NCBI GenBank assembly: GCA_022736605.1
Contig: DZDB01000004.1
Coordinates: 13,734-38,086 of the forward strand
Length of the DNA: 24,353 nt
From: Sideroxydans lithotrophicus
GTDB taxonomy: Bacteria; Pseudomonadota; Gammaproteobacteria; Burkholderiales; Sulfuriferulaceae
Direction of reading: 5' to 3'
In this document: positions 1 to 8,584 of the stretch, piece after piece
Layout of the letters: each line of letters opens with the position of its first letter
Numbering within the stretch: the stretch's first letter is position 1
Made by a program: the position numbers and the translations under genes
The notes under the pieces: model-generated
What the model was told of the DNA's origin: nothing
What the model saw: only the letters and a program-made list of their open reading frames with translations
Database searches by the model: none

Positions 1-971
1 TCTTGCTGTACCGATTCGGCCAGATGACAACGTACAGTATGTCCTGCTATCCGGGTTGACCAGCCAGGCGCTTCAATACTGCAGCGGGCAAAAGCAAAGT
101 CACAACGCGCAGCAAAACGACAGCCGACAAAGTCTGAATCTAACGGGGGTACACTGCCAGGTATGGCCGCTAGCGGCTCACCCCGACGCAAACGGCTGGG
201 CAGCGCAGCAAATAACTTGCGACTATAGGGATGGAAAGCCGCGCGCATAAATTGCTCACGCGGCGCAATCTCAACCAGTTCGCCTGCGTACATGACGCCG
301 ACCCGATCGGCCATTTCCGATACAACGCCGAGATCATGGGTAATCAGCAACATCGCCATGCCGCGCGCGCGCTGAAGTGTACGCAATAACGCCAGCACCT
401 GCGCCTGGATCGTCACATCCAGTGCGGTGGTTGGCTCATCCGCAATCAACAGGCGCGGATTGCCGGCCAGGGCAATGGCGATCATCACGCGCTGCTTCAT
501 GCCGCCGGATAATTGAAACGGATATTCAGCAAGACGCTGGCCTGGATCCGGCAAACCAACCGCACTCAGCAGTTCGACTGCCGCCGCCCGTGCATCAGTA
601 CGTCCCATCGCAGCATGTCGGCGCAGGGCTTCCATCACCTGCTCGCCCACGTTCAGAACCGGGTTAAGGCTGGTCATCGGCTCCTGAAAAATCATGCCGA
701 TTGCCCCGCCGCGCAAGTCGCGCATCTTCATCTCCGGTAGCGCCAGTAGTTCCTGCCCATCGAGCCGCACTTCACCGGCGATAATCCGGCCTTGTTCTGG
801 TAACAGGCGCATCAACGACAACGCCGTCATCGACTTGCCGCAACCCGATTCGCCCAGCAGGGCAAACGTTTCATCGCGCGCGATGCTGAAGCTGACACCA
901 TCCACCGCCCGCACGGCACCAATGTACGTCTGCAAATTCACCACCTGCAATAGCGGATCCTGGCTATTCAT
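1..971 (-). CDS. yejF: Peptide ABC transporter ATP-binding protein, YejF/OppD type (partial, C-terminus beyond window)
   Basis: This cytoplasmic ATPase should power uptake by the two permeases encoded just upstream. I translated the minus strand from ATG at 971; the frame is open for 323 codons and runs off the left edge. Visible are the Walker A motif GESGCGKS (about residues 40-47), the ABC signature LSGGMKQR (154-161), Walker B with ADEPT (D178, E179), the H-loop ITHD, and near the end the cysteine-containing CRFAARC region typical of oligopeptide transporter ATPases. The start overlaps the yejE-like stop by 8 bases, so the two are probably translationally coupled. E. coli YejF is a fusion of two such ATPase halves; only the first half is in view, so a single-domain OppD-like protein ending soon after the edge is equally possible. 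Confidence 0.9.
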   Translation of the reverse strand, partial: MNSQDPLLQVVNLQTYIGAVRAVDGVSFSIARDETFALLGESGCGKSMTALSLMRLLPEQGRIIAGEVRLDGQELLALPEMKMRDLRGGAIGMIFQEPMTSLNPVLNVGEQVMEALRRHAAMGRTDARAAAVELLSAVGLPDPGQRLAEYPFQLSGGMKQRVMIAIALAGNPRLLIADEPTTALDVTIQAQVLALLRTLQRARGMAMLLITHDLGVVSEMADRVGVMYAGELVEIAPREQFMRAAFHPYSRKLFAALPSRLRRGEPLAAIPGSVPPLDSDFVGCRFAARCDFAFARCSIEAPGWSTRIAGHTVRCHLAESVQQ

Positions 972-2379
972 ATACGTCTATACGCTTGCCACGTGGGTCG
1001 AAAGCATCACGCACGCTGTCAGCGAACAGGTTGGCGGCCAGCACCAGTGCGAACATAAAGACGAACGCGGCCGTTAATTGCCACCACACCACCGGCTCAC
1101 GCGCCATTTCCAGCCGGGCCGAATTGATCATATTGCCCCAGCTGTGCATTGCCGGATCGACGCCCACGCCGACATAAGACAGTACCGCCTCGGCCAGCAC
1201 CAGGCCGGAAAAATCCATCACCACCGAAATCAGCACCAGATGCTGCAGATTCGGCAGGATGTGGCGCGTGATAATGCGCCAGTCGGAGACGCCGAACGCC
1301 GTTGCCGCCTGAATATAATCCAGCTCGCGCAGTTTCAGGGTTTCGCCGCGCAACAGCCGACACAGCCCGGTCCAGCTGGTAACACCGAGGATCAGGCATA
1401 AAAACAGCAAGCGAAAATCGGTGCGTGCTGCCGCCGTATCAAACACATCAGGATGCGCCTCGATATAAATCTGCATGATGAGCACGGCGGCAGCGATCAA
1501 CAGCACGCCGGGAATCGAGTTGAGTGTGGTGTAAATATATTGAATGGCATCATCCACCCAGCCGCGAAAGTAACCCGCCGTGATGCCGAGCAACAAGGCA
1601 AACGGCAGCATCACCAGCGTTGTCAGCGTGCCAATCACCAGACCGGTACGAATACTTTTGAGCGTGCCATACAACACGTCCTGTCCCACTTTATCGGTGC
1701 CGAATACATGGTAGCCCGCCGCCAGTTCGGCCAGCACGCAGCCGCTCACTGCGAGCAATGTGAGCATGACAATTACTGTGCGCCAGGGCAGTGCGCCAGT
1801 CTTGATGTCTCGCGCCGCCTGAGCCAGTCCTGTACGCGTCTTGAATGCCCGCCCTGCCAGGGCAATCAGTAGCAGCACGCCCGCCAGCACCAGCCCCTTT
1901 GCGCTGCCGATTGCAATACGCCGTTCTATGTCCGCTATCCAGTCTGATTGCGGATCAGCCAACTGGGCGCCACCATATTCAAGGCGTGGGTAAACCCGGG
2001 CTGAGTGGCCATCGGGCTGCAACCGCGTTTCCCTGGCGTACAAATGGGTTGCCAGCGGTGCGGAATAGGTTTTTTCAGTATGCGTGCGCAGATCCGTTAA
2101 CAGGCGATCCAGCACGCTCAGCACCTCAACGCCGTAGTGCGCCGATTGGCCTGACTGCACCGGCAAAGCCGGACGATAATGCAGCGAATCGAGCAGTCCG
2201 ATGACCACGAACACCGCCAATACCATCGCCGAAGCCAGTCCTGCAGGGCTGCGCAGCACGCCGCGCCAGGGCGCGCGCAGATGGGCATGCCGCCGCACAT
2301 ACACAGCGAACAGCAAAATGACCGCCAGCAGCACAAAAATCAGCGCGTCGGTCCACAGCACCACCGGCCTGAACATCAT
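964..2379 (-). CDS. yejE: Peptide ABC transporter permease, YejE-like, with enlarged N-terminal region
   Basis: One of two inner-membrane subunits forming the channel of the transporter. The C-terminal half is a standard OppC-type permease: HVFGTDKVGQDV precedes the channel helices, and the EAA loop that contacts the ATPase is visible at about residues 343-365 (LRELDYIQAATAFG). At 471 aa it is well over the roughly 340 aa I recall for E. coli YejE. The extra length is N-terminal: membrane segments at about 12-28 and 47-63, a predicted periplasmic stretch of about 95 residues, and a third segment at about 160-177 before the helix at 200-220 that leads into the usual fold. The start overlaps the yejB stop by 4 bases (ATGA). 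The family is clear; that this is a true YejE orthologue rather than another DppC/OppC relative rests on its neighbours. Confidence 0.88.
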   Translation of the reverse strand: MMFRPVVLWTDALIFVLLAVILLFAVYVRRHAHLRAPWRGVLRSPAGLASAMVLAVFVVIGLLDSLHYRPALPVQSGQSAHYGVEVLSVLDRLLTDLRTHTEKTYSAPLATHLYARETRLQPDGHSARVYPRLEYGGAQLADPQSDWIADIERRIAIGSAKGLVLAGVLLLIALAGRAFKTRTGLAQAARDIKTGALPWRTVIVMLTLLAVSGCVLAELAAGYHVFGTDKVGQDVLYGTLKSIRTGLVIGTLTTLVMLPFALLLGITAGYFRGWVDDAIQYIYTTLNSIPGVLLIAAAVLIMQIYIEAHPDVFDTAAARTDFRLLFLCLILGVTSWTGLCRLLRGETLKLRELDYIQAATAFGVSDWRIITRHILPNLQHLVLISVVMDFSGLVLAEAVLSYVGVGVDPAMHSWGNMINSARLEMAREPVVWWQLTAAFVFMFALVLAANLFADSVRDAFDPRGKRIDVYE

Positions 2380-3353
2380 TGCAGCCGCACCCTGGGGTCG
2401 ACCAGTGTGTAAGAAATATCCGTCAGCAACAGGCCGACGATATATAACGCCGAACCGATGAACACCATGGCGCGCACAATCGCGAAATCCTGCGACTGGA
2501 TAGCGTCGATGGTGTAGCTGCCCAGGCCAGGAATGCCGAAGAATGACTCGGTAATCAAACTACCCATAAACAGCAGGGGCAACACCACCACCGCGCCGGT
2601 CAGAATCGGAATCATGCCATTCTGCAACACGTGGCGAAACAGCACGCGCCGTTCTGACAAACCTTTGGCGCGCGCCGTGCGTACGTAATCCTTGCCGATT
2701 TCTTCCAGGAAAATCGTGCGATACCAGCGCGCACCGCTGCCGATGCCGGCGCCGATCGACACCAGCACCGGCAACAGCAGGAAACGCAAGGCATCAATCC
2801 CCGAACTGAAGCCGGAAATAGGCACCCAGTGCCACAATTTCGCAATCAGGAATTGCCCGAGAATGATGTAAAACAGGCCGGATATCGACATCAGAGCCAC
2901 ACACAGCACCACGCCCCAAACATCCAGATACGTCGCGCGAAAAAACACCATCAACAGAGCAAAGGTAATGTTCACCAGCAAGCCAATCACAAACACCGGC
3001 ACCGCGATCGCCAGACTCGGGCCGGCACGCACTTTGATCTCATTCCAGATATCGCGGCCATCATCCGACGCGCCAAAATCCAGCGCAAACATGCGTGCCG
3101 ATTTTGCATAGAAGATGGTATCTGTCAGCTGGCTGAACCCGGCTGCAGAATCATTGTAGAGCAAGGGTTTGTCATAGCCGTGTTCTGCCTTCCATTGACT
3201 GATGGCATCGACCGACACGCGCTTCATGCCAAGATGCATGCGCGCCATATCATCTGGCGTATTCACCACGAAAAACAGCGCGAAGGTAATCAGATTCACG
3301 CCAAGCAGAATCGGCAGGGCGTAAGCGATACGCCGCAACAAATACGCGATCAC
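2376..3353 (-). CDS. yejB: Peptide ABC transporter permease, YejB-like
   Basis: Partner inner-membrane channel subunit of the peptide importer (325 aa). The N-terminus (LLRRIAYALPILLGVNLITF) is the classical first helix of OppB/DppB/YejB permeases. The ATPase-coupling EAA loop is at about residues 215-230 (EEIGKDYVRTARAKGL), followed by the family's FRHVLQNGMIPILT stretch and GSLITESFFGIPGLG near the C-terminus. The start overlaps the upstream binding-protein stop by 4 bases (ATGA), and its own stop overlaps the next gene the same way, so all subunits should be made from one transcript. The substrate is inferred from the family: oligopeptides, as for the Yej system of enterobacteria. Confidence 0.92.
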   Translation of the reverse strand: MIAYLLRRIAYALPILLGVNLITFALFFVVNTPDDMARMHLGMKRVSVDAISQWKAEHGYDKPLLYNDSAAGFSQLTDTIFYAKSARMFALDFGASDDGRDIWNEIKVRAGPSLAIAVPVFVIGLLVNITFALLMVFFRATYLDVWGVVLCVALMSISGLFYIILGQFLIAKLWHWVPISGFSSGIDALRFLLLPVLVSIGAGIGSGARWYRTIFLEEIGKDYVRTARAKGLSERRVLFRHVLQNGMIPILTGAVVVLPLLFMGSLITESFFGIPGLGSYTIDAIQSQDFAIVRAMVFIGSALYIVGLLLTDISYTLVDPRVRLQ

Positions 3354-5506
3354 CGTGCCTTTCCCCGCTCACGCTGTCGCCAAACCCAGAGTGCCGGCGC
3401 AATCGCCGCCACACCCGCCAGCAACAGCAAAACCAGTGGCCAGAGAACAGGACGATTCCAGTCGCTACGCAGCTTGTCGCGCAGGGCAGGATCAATGCGC
3501 CGGTATTTAAGCGTGTTGTTGGCCATCAAATTGGGTTTGCTTGGCGACACCCAGGCATGACGCAGGCTGAATGCCTTGGGAAAATAGCCAAATAACCAAG
3601 GTGAATCGTGCTGTAACAGCGTGACCATCTGGTCAATGATGGCCTGGCGTTGCGGGCCGTTATCCAGATATTTCATTTGATCGAACAGGCGATCGTAGTC
3701 TGGATTGTTGTAATTAGCCGAATTCTCGCCATTTTTCCCTACTTTCATGTTCGGACCGTACAACAGAAACAGGAAATTTTCCGGATCCGGATAATCGGCA
3801 TTCCAGCCCCACTCAAACAGTTGCTCGGTACCGCGCCGCATTTTGTCCTGGAAACGATTGTAATCGCTGCTGCGCACCACCAGTTGGATGTTGAGCTTGG
3901 CAAACTGCTTGCTCATCCAGTCCAGCCGCGATTTGGCATCCGGACCACTCGCCGCCGTATCAAAATACAGTACCAGCGGCGCACCGGTTTTAGCGTCACG
4001 CCCATCCGGATAACCGGCTTCAGCCAGCAACCGCCGCGCGTCACTGATAGGGCGTCGTACCGGCTGACCATTGACCAGTTGATACACCACCGGATTGACC
4101 CCGGCCGCACCGCTCCGATAACCAAAAATACCCGGCGGAATCGGCCCGTTTGCAGGAATCCCGCGGCCATTGGCAAATATTGAAATGTACTCCTCAAAAT
4201 CCACCGCGATGGCAATCGCCTGACGCAGCTTACGCGCGCGCTCGGATTGCCCGCCGACCACGCTGTCTAGCATGTTGAAGCCCCAGAATTGATTGGACGT
4301 GGTCACCGCTGTCACCAGCCCTATTCCCTTGGCGCGCATTGCATCACTTACCTGCGGCTCACCCTTGGCATCAATTTGTATCGCCTGGTCAAAACTGTCT
4401 GAGCTGATACCGGACGCGTCATAGTAGCCCTGCAAAAACTTGTTCCAGTACGGAATCCTCTCCTTTTCCAGGCTGTACACCACAGTATTGATGAACGGTA
4501 GCGGCTTGCCTGCATCACGCAGTAAACCCGCCTGCTTATCACCCGCTTCGCCTTCGTCAGGATAGCGCTCACCGTGATAATTCGGGTTACGTTCCAGCAC
4601 CATGCTGCGATTCGGGTCATTGTGCGTCAGCCAATAGGCACCCGTTCCCACCGGGTGCCAGTCGAGCGAGAGATTGCGTTGCGCCATCCCGGGTTGCGCA
4701 TAAAAACGATCGACTTCAGGTGGGACAGGCGCAAAAAAAGGCATCGCCAGCCAATATTGGAACTGCGGATATTTGCCCAGTAAATGAATCCGGTAGGTAT
4801 AACGATCAACCTGCTCAACCCCGGTCAGCGGATAGCGGTTTAAATCAAGATAACGACCCGGTGGCTGTTCTCGCGCAACAGTTTTTAATTGCGCAGCATA
4901 CGATTTGAATCCAACGATATACTCTGACATCACGCCAAAAATCGGCGAATTCACTTGCGGTGATGCCAGTCGTTTGATCTCATAGATGTAATCGTCAGCC
5001 ACCAGTTCGCGTGTGCCCGTGTGCTCGAAATCACGCAGATGGTTGATTCCGTTCAACGCATCTGGCGCCAGATTAAAGTAGCGCAACTTGCCAGCTTCAT
5101 TACGCGCGAAAGCGGGATGCGGTTGATAGTAAATACCAGGCTGGATATGAATTTCATATACGCTGGTTGCAATGCGCTGCGCTGGCGCATCTGCCGGCAA
5201 TACATGCCCGTCTGCGCTGTAATAAGTCACCGTTGGCAACTGTTTTGCCGTAAGCGGCACCAGCGTATAGGGCCGCTTCAGATAATGATATTGCAGCGGC
5301 GGTTCGTAAATTTGCGCGATAAATTCAGCTTCATTTGAACTGTAAGCCTGAGCCGGATCGAGATGTTTTGGCCGTTCACTGAACGCCGAATACAGCGTAT
5401 TGCTGTCTCGTTGCGTTGCCGGATAGGGATCATTCCAGGTGCTTTCGCCGCACGCACTCAAGAGCACGGGCAAAATCAAACAGAAAAAGCGCCTGAATAC
5501 ATTCAT
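3350..5506 (-). CDS. yejA: Extracellular solute-binding lipoprotein of peptide ABC transporter, YejA-like, with C-terminal membrane helix
   Basis: Periplasmic receptor delivering peptides to the permeases (718 aa; SBP_bac_5 family). The N-terminus is a lipoprotein signal: hydrophobic residues to LLSAC, with the lipidated Cys at 19. The body has typical family stretches, such as HPVGTGAYWL, LERNPNY and an internal FEWGWNADYPDPENF. After the binding domain a strongly hydrophobic helix runs from about residue 687 to 709 (LWPLVLLLLAGVAAIAPAL), followed by a basic WRQRERGKAR tail. That is unusual for a binding protein and suggests a second anchor with the last residues in the cytoplasm. The protein is also longer than the roughly 600 aa I recall for E. 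coli YejA. It is the first gene of the operon and diverges from fabI across 84 bases. Confidence 0.9.
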   Translation of the reverse strand: MNVFRRFFCLILPVLLSACGESTWNDPYPATQRDSNTLYSAFSERPKHLDPAQAYSSNEAEFIAQIYEPPLQYHYLKRPYTLVPLTAKQLPTVTYYSADGHVLPADAPAQRIATSVYEIHIQPGIYYQPHPAFARNEAGKLRYFNLAPDALNGINHLRDFEHTGTRELVADDYIYEIKRLASPQVNSPIFGVMSEYIVGFKSYAAQLKTVAREQPPGRYLDLNRYPLTGVEQVDRYTYRIHLLGKYPQFQYWLAMPFFAPVPPEVDRFYAQPGMAQRNLSLDWHPVGTGAYWLTHNDPNRSMVLERNPNYHGERYPDEGEAGDKQAGLLRDAGKPLPFINTVVYSLEKERIPYWNKFLQGYYDASGISSDSFDQAIQIDAKGEPQVSDAMRAKGIGLVTAVTTSNQFWGFNMLDSVVGGQSERARKLRQAIAIAVDFEEYISIFANGRGIPANGPIPPGIFGYRSGAAGVNPVVYQLVNGQPVRRPISDARRLLAEAGYPDGRDAKTGAPLVLYFDTAASGPDAKSRLDWMSKQFAKLNIQLVVRSSDYNRFQDKMRRGTEQLFEWGWNADYPDPENFLFLLYGPNMKVGKNGENSANYNNPDYDRLFDQMKYLDNGPQRQAIIDQMVTLLQHDSPWLFGYFPKAFSLRHAWVSPSKPNLMANNTLKYRRIDPALRDKLRSDWNRPVLWPLVLLLLAGVAAIAPALWVWRQRERGKAR

Positions 5507-5531
5507 ATGGCGCGAGTTTAACCCAGCCCAA

Positions 5532-5561
5532 GTGAAGCGTCACGACGCTTGCGGGTATAAT
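5532..5561 (+). promoter_or_regulatory. Probable fabI promoter with internal inverted repeat
   Basis: A perfect -10 hexamer TATAAT lies at 5556-5561, about 30 bases before the fabI ATG. The best -35 match is weak (GTGAAG at 5532-5537, 18-base spacing). Between the boxes is a perfect inverted repeat, AAGCGTC-AC-GACGCTT (5535-5550), well placed for a repressor. The site lies in the 84-base gap shared with divergent yejA, so one regulator could act on both genes. The operator role is inference. Confidence 0.55.
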
Positions 5562-5590
5562 GCGCTAGCCATTCAATTCAAGGAAAAACC

Positions 5591-6376
5591 ATGGGATTTC
5601 TCGCGGGTAAACGTATCCTCATCACCGGCCTGATCAGCAATCGCTCGATAGCGTACGGTATTGCACAGGCGTGCAAACGCGAAGGTGCCGAGCTGGCCTT
5701 CACCTATCAGGGTGACAAAATCAAGGATCGGGTTACGGATTTTGCCAAAGAATTTGGCAGTGATCTGGTATTGCCATGCGACGTGGCGAGCGATGCTGAA
5801 ATAGCGCAGCTATTCGCCGATCTTGGCAAAGCGTGGGATGGTCTGGATGGCATTGTCCATTCCATCGCTTTTGTTCCCAAAACAGCATTGCAGGGCGACT
5901 ATCTGGACGCGGTAACACGCGAAAATTTCCACATTGCGCACGACATCAGCTCATACAGCTTTGCAGCGCTGGCCAAAGCCGCCCTGCCAATGATGCAAGG
6001 CCGCCACGCCGCCTTGCTGACACTGAGCTATCTGGGTGCAATTCGCACCGCGCCAAACTATAACGTCATGGGGCTGGCCAAAGCCAGCCTGGAATCCAAC
6101 GTGTATTACATGGCGCAAAGCCTCGGCCCCAAAGGCATCCGCGTGAACGCCGTGTCGGCAGGCCCAATCAAGACGCTGGCTGCAAGTGGCATAGCCGATT
6201 TTGGCAAAATTCTGAACCATGTCGAACGCAACGCACCGTTACGCCGCAATGTCACCATCGAAGAAGTCGGCAATGCCGCTGCTTTCTTGCTGTCCGATCT
6301 GGCAAGCGGCATTACTGGCGAAATTACCTATGTTGACGCTGGCTTCAACACCAGCATGGGCGCTGATCTGAGTTAA
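5591..6376 (+). CDS. fabI: Enoyl-[acyl-carrier-protein] reductase (NADH) FabI
   Basis: Catalyses the last reduction of each round of fatty acid elongation: trans-2-enoyl-ACP to acyl-ACP with NADH, in the cytoplasm. The 261 aa length matches E. coli FabI. Motifs are diagnostic: MGFLAGKRILITG at the N-terminus with the ISNRSIAYGIA cofactor loop, HSIAF at 90-94, DISSYSF at 118-124, and the active-site set Tyr147, Tyr157 and Lys164 in SYLGAIRTAPNYNVMGLAK. The substrate-loop region SAGPIKTLAASGI is intact. The start is supported by an AAGGA ribosome site about 7 bases upstream and by alignment with the family N-terminus. It stands alone on the plus strand, divergent from the peptide transporter and convergent with ppiD. 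Ala93, which lines the triclosan pocket, also occurs naturally in sensitive FabI proteins, so no resistance is inferred. Confidence 0.98.
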   Translation: MGFLAGKRILITGLISNRSIAYGIAQACKREGAELAFTYQGDKIKDRVTDFAKEFGSDLVLPCDVASDAEIAQLFADLGKAWDGLDGIVHSIAFVPKTALQGDYLDAVTRENFHIAHDISSYSFAALAKAALPMMQGRHAALLTLSYLGAIRTAPNYNVMGLAKASLESNVYYMAQSLGPKGIRVNAVSAGPIKTLAASGIADFGKILNHVERNAPLRRNVTIEEVGNAAAFLLSDLASGITGEITYVDAGFNTSMGADLS

Positions 6377-6388
6377 ACATCAGGGCGC

Positions 6389-6423
6389 AAAAAAACCTGC
6401 CACATAAGATGGCAGGTTTTTTT
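6389..6423. terminator. Bidirectional rho-independent terminator between fabI and ppiD
   Basis: A perfect stem CCTGCCA (6396-6402) / TGGCAGG (6410-6416) with a 7-base loop is flanked by seven A on the left and seven T on the right. It therefore has a T-run on either strand, and it sits between the convergent fabI and ppiD stop codons. Confidence 0.92.
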
Positions 6424-6434
6424 ATTCAATAGAT

Positions 6435-8342
6435 TTACTGTGCCTGCTTGTCCAACGCGGATTTTTTGATTTCGATTTTCGCCTTGTTTTTCAAACTGGT
6501 CAGGTAATCAGAAAAATCGGTCTGCGCCATCAGCTGGCTCAATTCATTCTGCACAACTTTCACCTTGGCCGCGTCGGCTGGCACTGGCGGAAGCACACGC
6601 GTTACTCGCACCAGCGTATACACACCATTGGCATCAGCGGCGCCCACGTAGGCCGGCAAGGCATTCACATCAACACGAAATACCGGCTCCAGCAATACGG
6701 GGGGTAAAGCGCCAGGCTGCTGACGTGACACGTTGATAAACCCACTCCATTTCACACCCGGCTCCTTGCCAGCACGTAATTGACCAAGATCAGCCTGACC
6801 CTGTTTAGCCGCCAACGCAATCGCCTGGGTTTGCTTGAGCTGCGCCTCGATGGCAGCACGCACCGTCTCCAGCGGTTGCAAGGCGGCTGGTTTGTAATTC
6901 AGCAAACGGGCTGACGCCAACGTACCGGGAGAAACTTCGATCGCCTCAGTATTGCGTTTATTTTTGAGCACGTCATCGGAAAACAGTGCGCTGATCATTT
7001 TCGGATTGTTCAATATGCCAGCGGCCTGACCGCCTTTACGTGTAATCCAGCCCGAGGTCTGCACTGTCAGCTTGAGGGTTTTTGCGACAGGTTCCAGCGT
7101 ATCCGACTGCTCGTATACCTGATTACTGAAAGTATCCGCGATATCGGCAAACTGTTTACCGGCTTGCTGGTTTTGCAATTCAGTCTTGATGTCAGCAGTC
7201 ACCGCTGCCAATGGTTGCACTTTGGCTGGTTTGATACCAGTCAGTTGAATGATGTGATAGCCATATTCAGACAGCACTGGTGCGCTAATTTGACCTTCCT
7301 TCAAGCCAAACGCTGCGTCAGAAAACGCTTTGACCATAGAATTACGTGAAAACCAGCCTAGATCACCACCCTGCGCTGCAGAACCGGCATCGCTGGAATC
7401 GCGTTTTGCGAATTCGGCGAACTTGTCCGGATTGGCTTTAACCTGCTGATAGATCGCCTCGGCTTTAGCTTTGGCAGCTGCCCGTTTCTGTGCGTCGTCA
7501 CCCGCCCCCACTGCGATCAAAATGTGACTCGCGCGCCGCTGTTCCGGCTCACTAAATCTACTGGCATTCTGCTGATAATATTGCTGGATGGCGGTTTCGT
7601 TTACCGGTGTTTGATTTGCAATGGCGGTTTGTGACAACACCACAAACGCGAACTGTGCCTGGGCAGGCAAAGTATATTCAGCCTTGTGGCTATCATACCA
7701 ACGCTGAATGTCAGCTGATGTCACTTTGGTTTGCGCCATAAATTGCGCTGGCGTCAGCGTTGCCAGACTGATTTCGCGTTTTTGCTCGTAGGCCTGCAAG
7801 AAACTGGCTATCACACTGGGCGGCACCAGATTGGGCACTGAGAAAACACTGCGCATGTCATTGATTAACAACTCCTGGCGCACACGATTCTCAAACTCGC
7901 CAACACTCATTCCCTGTTGACGCAATACCTGATCATAACGGCTCTGGGAAAACTGGCCATTTTCCTGAAACGCGGGCAGCGCACCGATGGTAGCCGCGAG
8001 TTGAGCATCGCTTACGACCAGTCTGGATTGTTTAGCAGCGGCCATGAGCAGGTGCTGACTGATCAAACCATCCAGCACACCTTGACGTATTTTTGGATCA
8101 TCAAACAACGCAGGATTGTAAGCAGCGCCCATAGAAGCACGCATTTCCTGCTGCTGCCCCTTGATAGCACGGTCGAACTCCTGGCGCGTGATGCTATCGC
8201 CATTCACTTTCGCAACAACATCGCCTCCGCTACTTTTATCAAAGTAGGATTCGACGCCCCACAACATAAAAGGAATGGTAATCAGACCCAAGATGACCTT
8301 GGCCAGCCAACCCTGCGAACGTTCACGAATTGCATCTAGCAT
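6435..8342 (-). CDS. ppiD: Periplasmic folding chaperone / peptidyl-prolyl isomerase PpiD
   Basis: Inner-membrane-anchored chaperone that receives secreted proteins as they leave the Sec translocon (635 aa, close to E. coli PpiD). One membrane helix lies near the N-terminus (about residues 13-31, WLAKVILGLITIPFMLWGV), placing the rest in the periplasm. A SurA-like N-terminal chaperone region follows (YNPALFDDPKIRQGVLDGLI, LINDMRSVFSVPN). A parvulin domain spans about 265-370, with RASHILIAVG (H273), GGDLGWFSRNSMVKAF and YGYHIIQLTG. The C-terminal region is rich in Gln and Ala. In E. coli the parvulin domain of PpiD has little isomerase activity; whether this one is active cannot be read here. 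The start codon lies 33 bases beyond the terminator hairpin that ends the hupB-tRNA unit, so ppiD may have its own promoter or depend on readthrough. Confidence 0.95.
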   Translation of the reverse strand: MLDAIRERSQGWLAKVILGLITIPFMLWGVESYFDKSSGGDVVAKVNGDSITRQEFDRAIKGQQQEMRASMGAAYNPALFDDPKIRQGVLDGLISQHLLMAAAKQSRLVVSDAQLAATIGALPAFQENGQFSQSRYDQVLRQQGMSVGEFENRVRQELLINDMRSVFSVPNLVPPSVIASFLQAYEQKREISLATLTPAQFMAQTKVTSADIQRWYDSHKAEYTLPAQAQFAFVVLSQTAIANQTPVNETAIQQYYQQNASRFSEPEQRRASHILIAVGAGDDAQKRAAAKAKAEAIYQQVKANPDKFAEFAKRDSSDAGSAAQGGDLGWFSRNSMVKAFSDAAFGLKEGQISAPVLSEYGYHIIQLTGIKPAKVQPLAAVTADIKTELQNQQAGKQFADIADTFSNQVYEQSDTLEPVAKTLKLTVQTSGWITRKGGQAAGILNNPKMISALFSDDVLKNKRNTEAIEVSPGTLASARLLNYKPAALQPLETVRAAIEAQLKQTQAIALAAKQGQADLGQLRAGKEPGVKWSGFINVSRQQPGALPPVLLEPVFRVDVNALPAYVGAADANGVYTLVRVTRVLPPVPADAAKVKVVQNELSQLMAQTDFSDYLTSLKNKAKIEIKKSALDKQAQ

Positions 8343-8375
8343 AATGATCTTGTATTAAAAGAAATGCATAAGAAA

Positions 8376-8399
8376 AAAGGCGAACAAACGTTCGCCTTT
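8376..8399 (-). terminator. Rho-independent terminator after the hupB-tRNA-Val-tRNA-Asp unit
   Basis: On the minus strand a perfect 10-bp stem AAAGGCGAAC / GTTCGCCTTT (right arm 8390-8399, left arm 8376-8385, 4-base loop) runs straight into more T residues. It begins 6 bases after the tRNA-Asp CCA end. Confidence 0.9.
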
Positions 8400-8404
8400 A
8401 ATGT

Positions 8405-8481
8405 TGGCGGAGTGGACGGGACTCGAACCCGCGACCCCCGGCGTGACAGGCCGGTATTCTAACCAACTGAACTACCACTCC
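8405..8481 (-). tRNA. tRNA-Asp (GTC)
   Basis: The minus strand folds into a 77-nt cloverleaf. The acceptor is GGAGTGG/CCACTCC with discriminator G and an encoded CCA. The D-arm contains AGTTGGTTAG, the anticodon loop CTGTCAC reads GTC, and the T-loop is GGGTTCGAGTCCC. It lies 19 bases downstream of tRNA-Val and is presumably cut from the same transcript. Confidence 0.97.
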
Positions 8482-8500
8482 AATTACCCTACTGACATTC

Positions 8501-8576
8501 TGGTGGGTGCTGAGGGGTTCGAACCCCCGACATTCGCCTTGTAAGGGCGACGCTCTACCAGCTGAGCTAAGCACCC
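8501..8576 (-). tRNA. tRNA-Val (TAC)
   Basis: A 76-nt cloverleaf on the minus strand: acceptor GGGTGCT/AGCACCC with discriminator A and an encoded CCA, D-loop AGCTGGTAG, anticodon loop CTTACAA (anticodon TAC) and T-arm GGGGGTTCGAACCCC. Its 5' end is only 8 bases after the hupB stop codon, so it must be excised from the hupB transcript or the two products compete. Confidence 0.97.
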
Positions 8577-8584
8577 GAAGCCGC

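Noticed and set aside
2829..3560. 243-aa plus-strand open frame opposite yejB/yejA
   Set aside because: It is antisense to two clear transporter genes, with a basic, His/Gln-rich translation and no motif.
5867..5872. Ala93 in FabI as a triclosan-resistance change
   Set aside because: Changes at this position matter in E. coli (Gly93), but Ala occurs naturally in sensitive enzymes such as that of Staphylococcus aureus, so nothing can be concluded.
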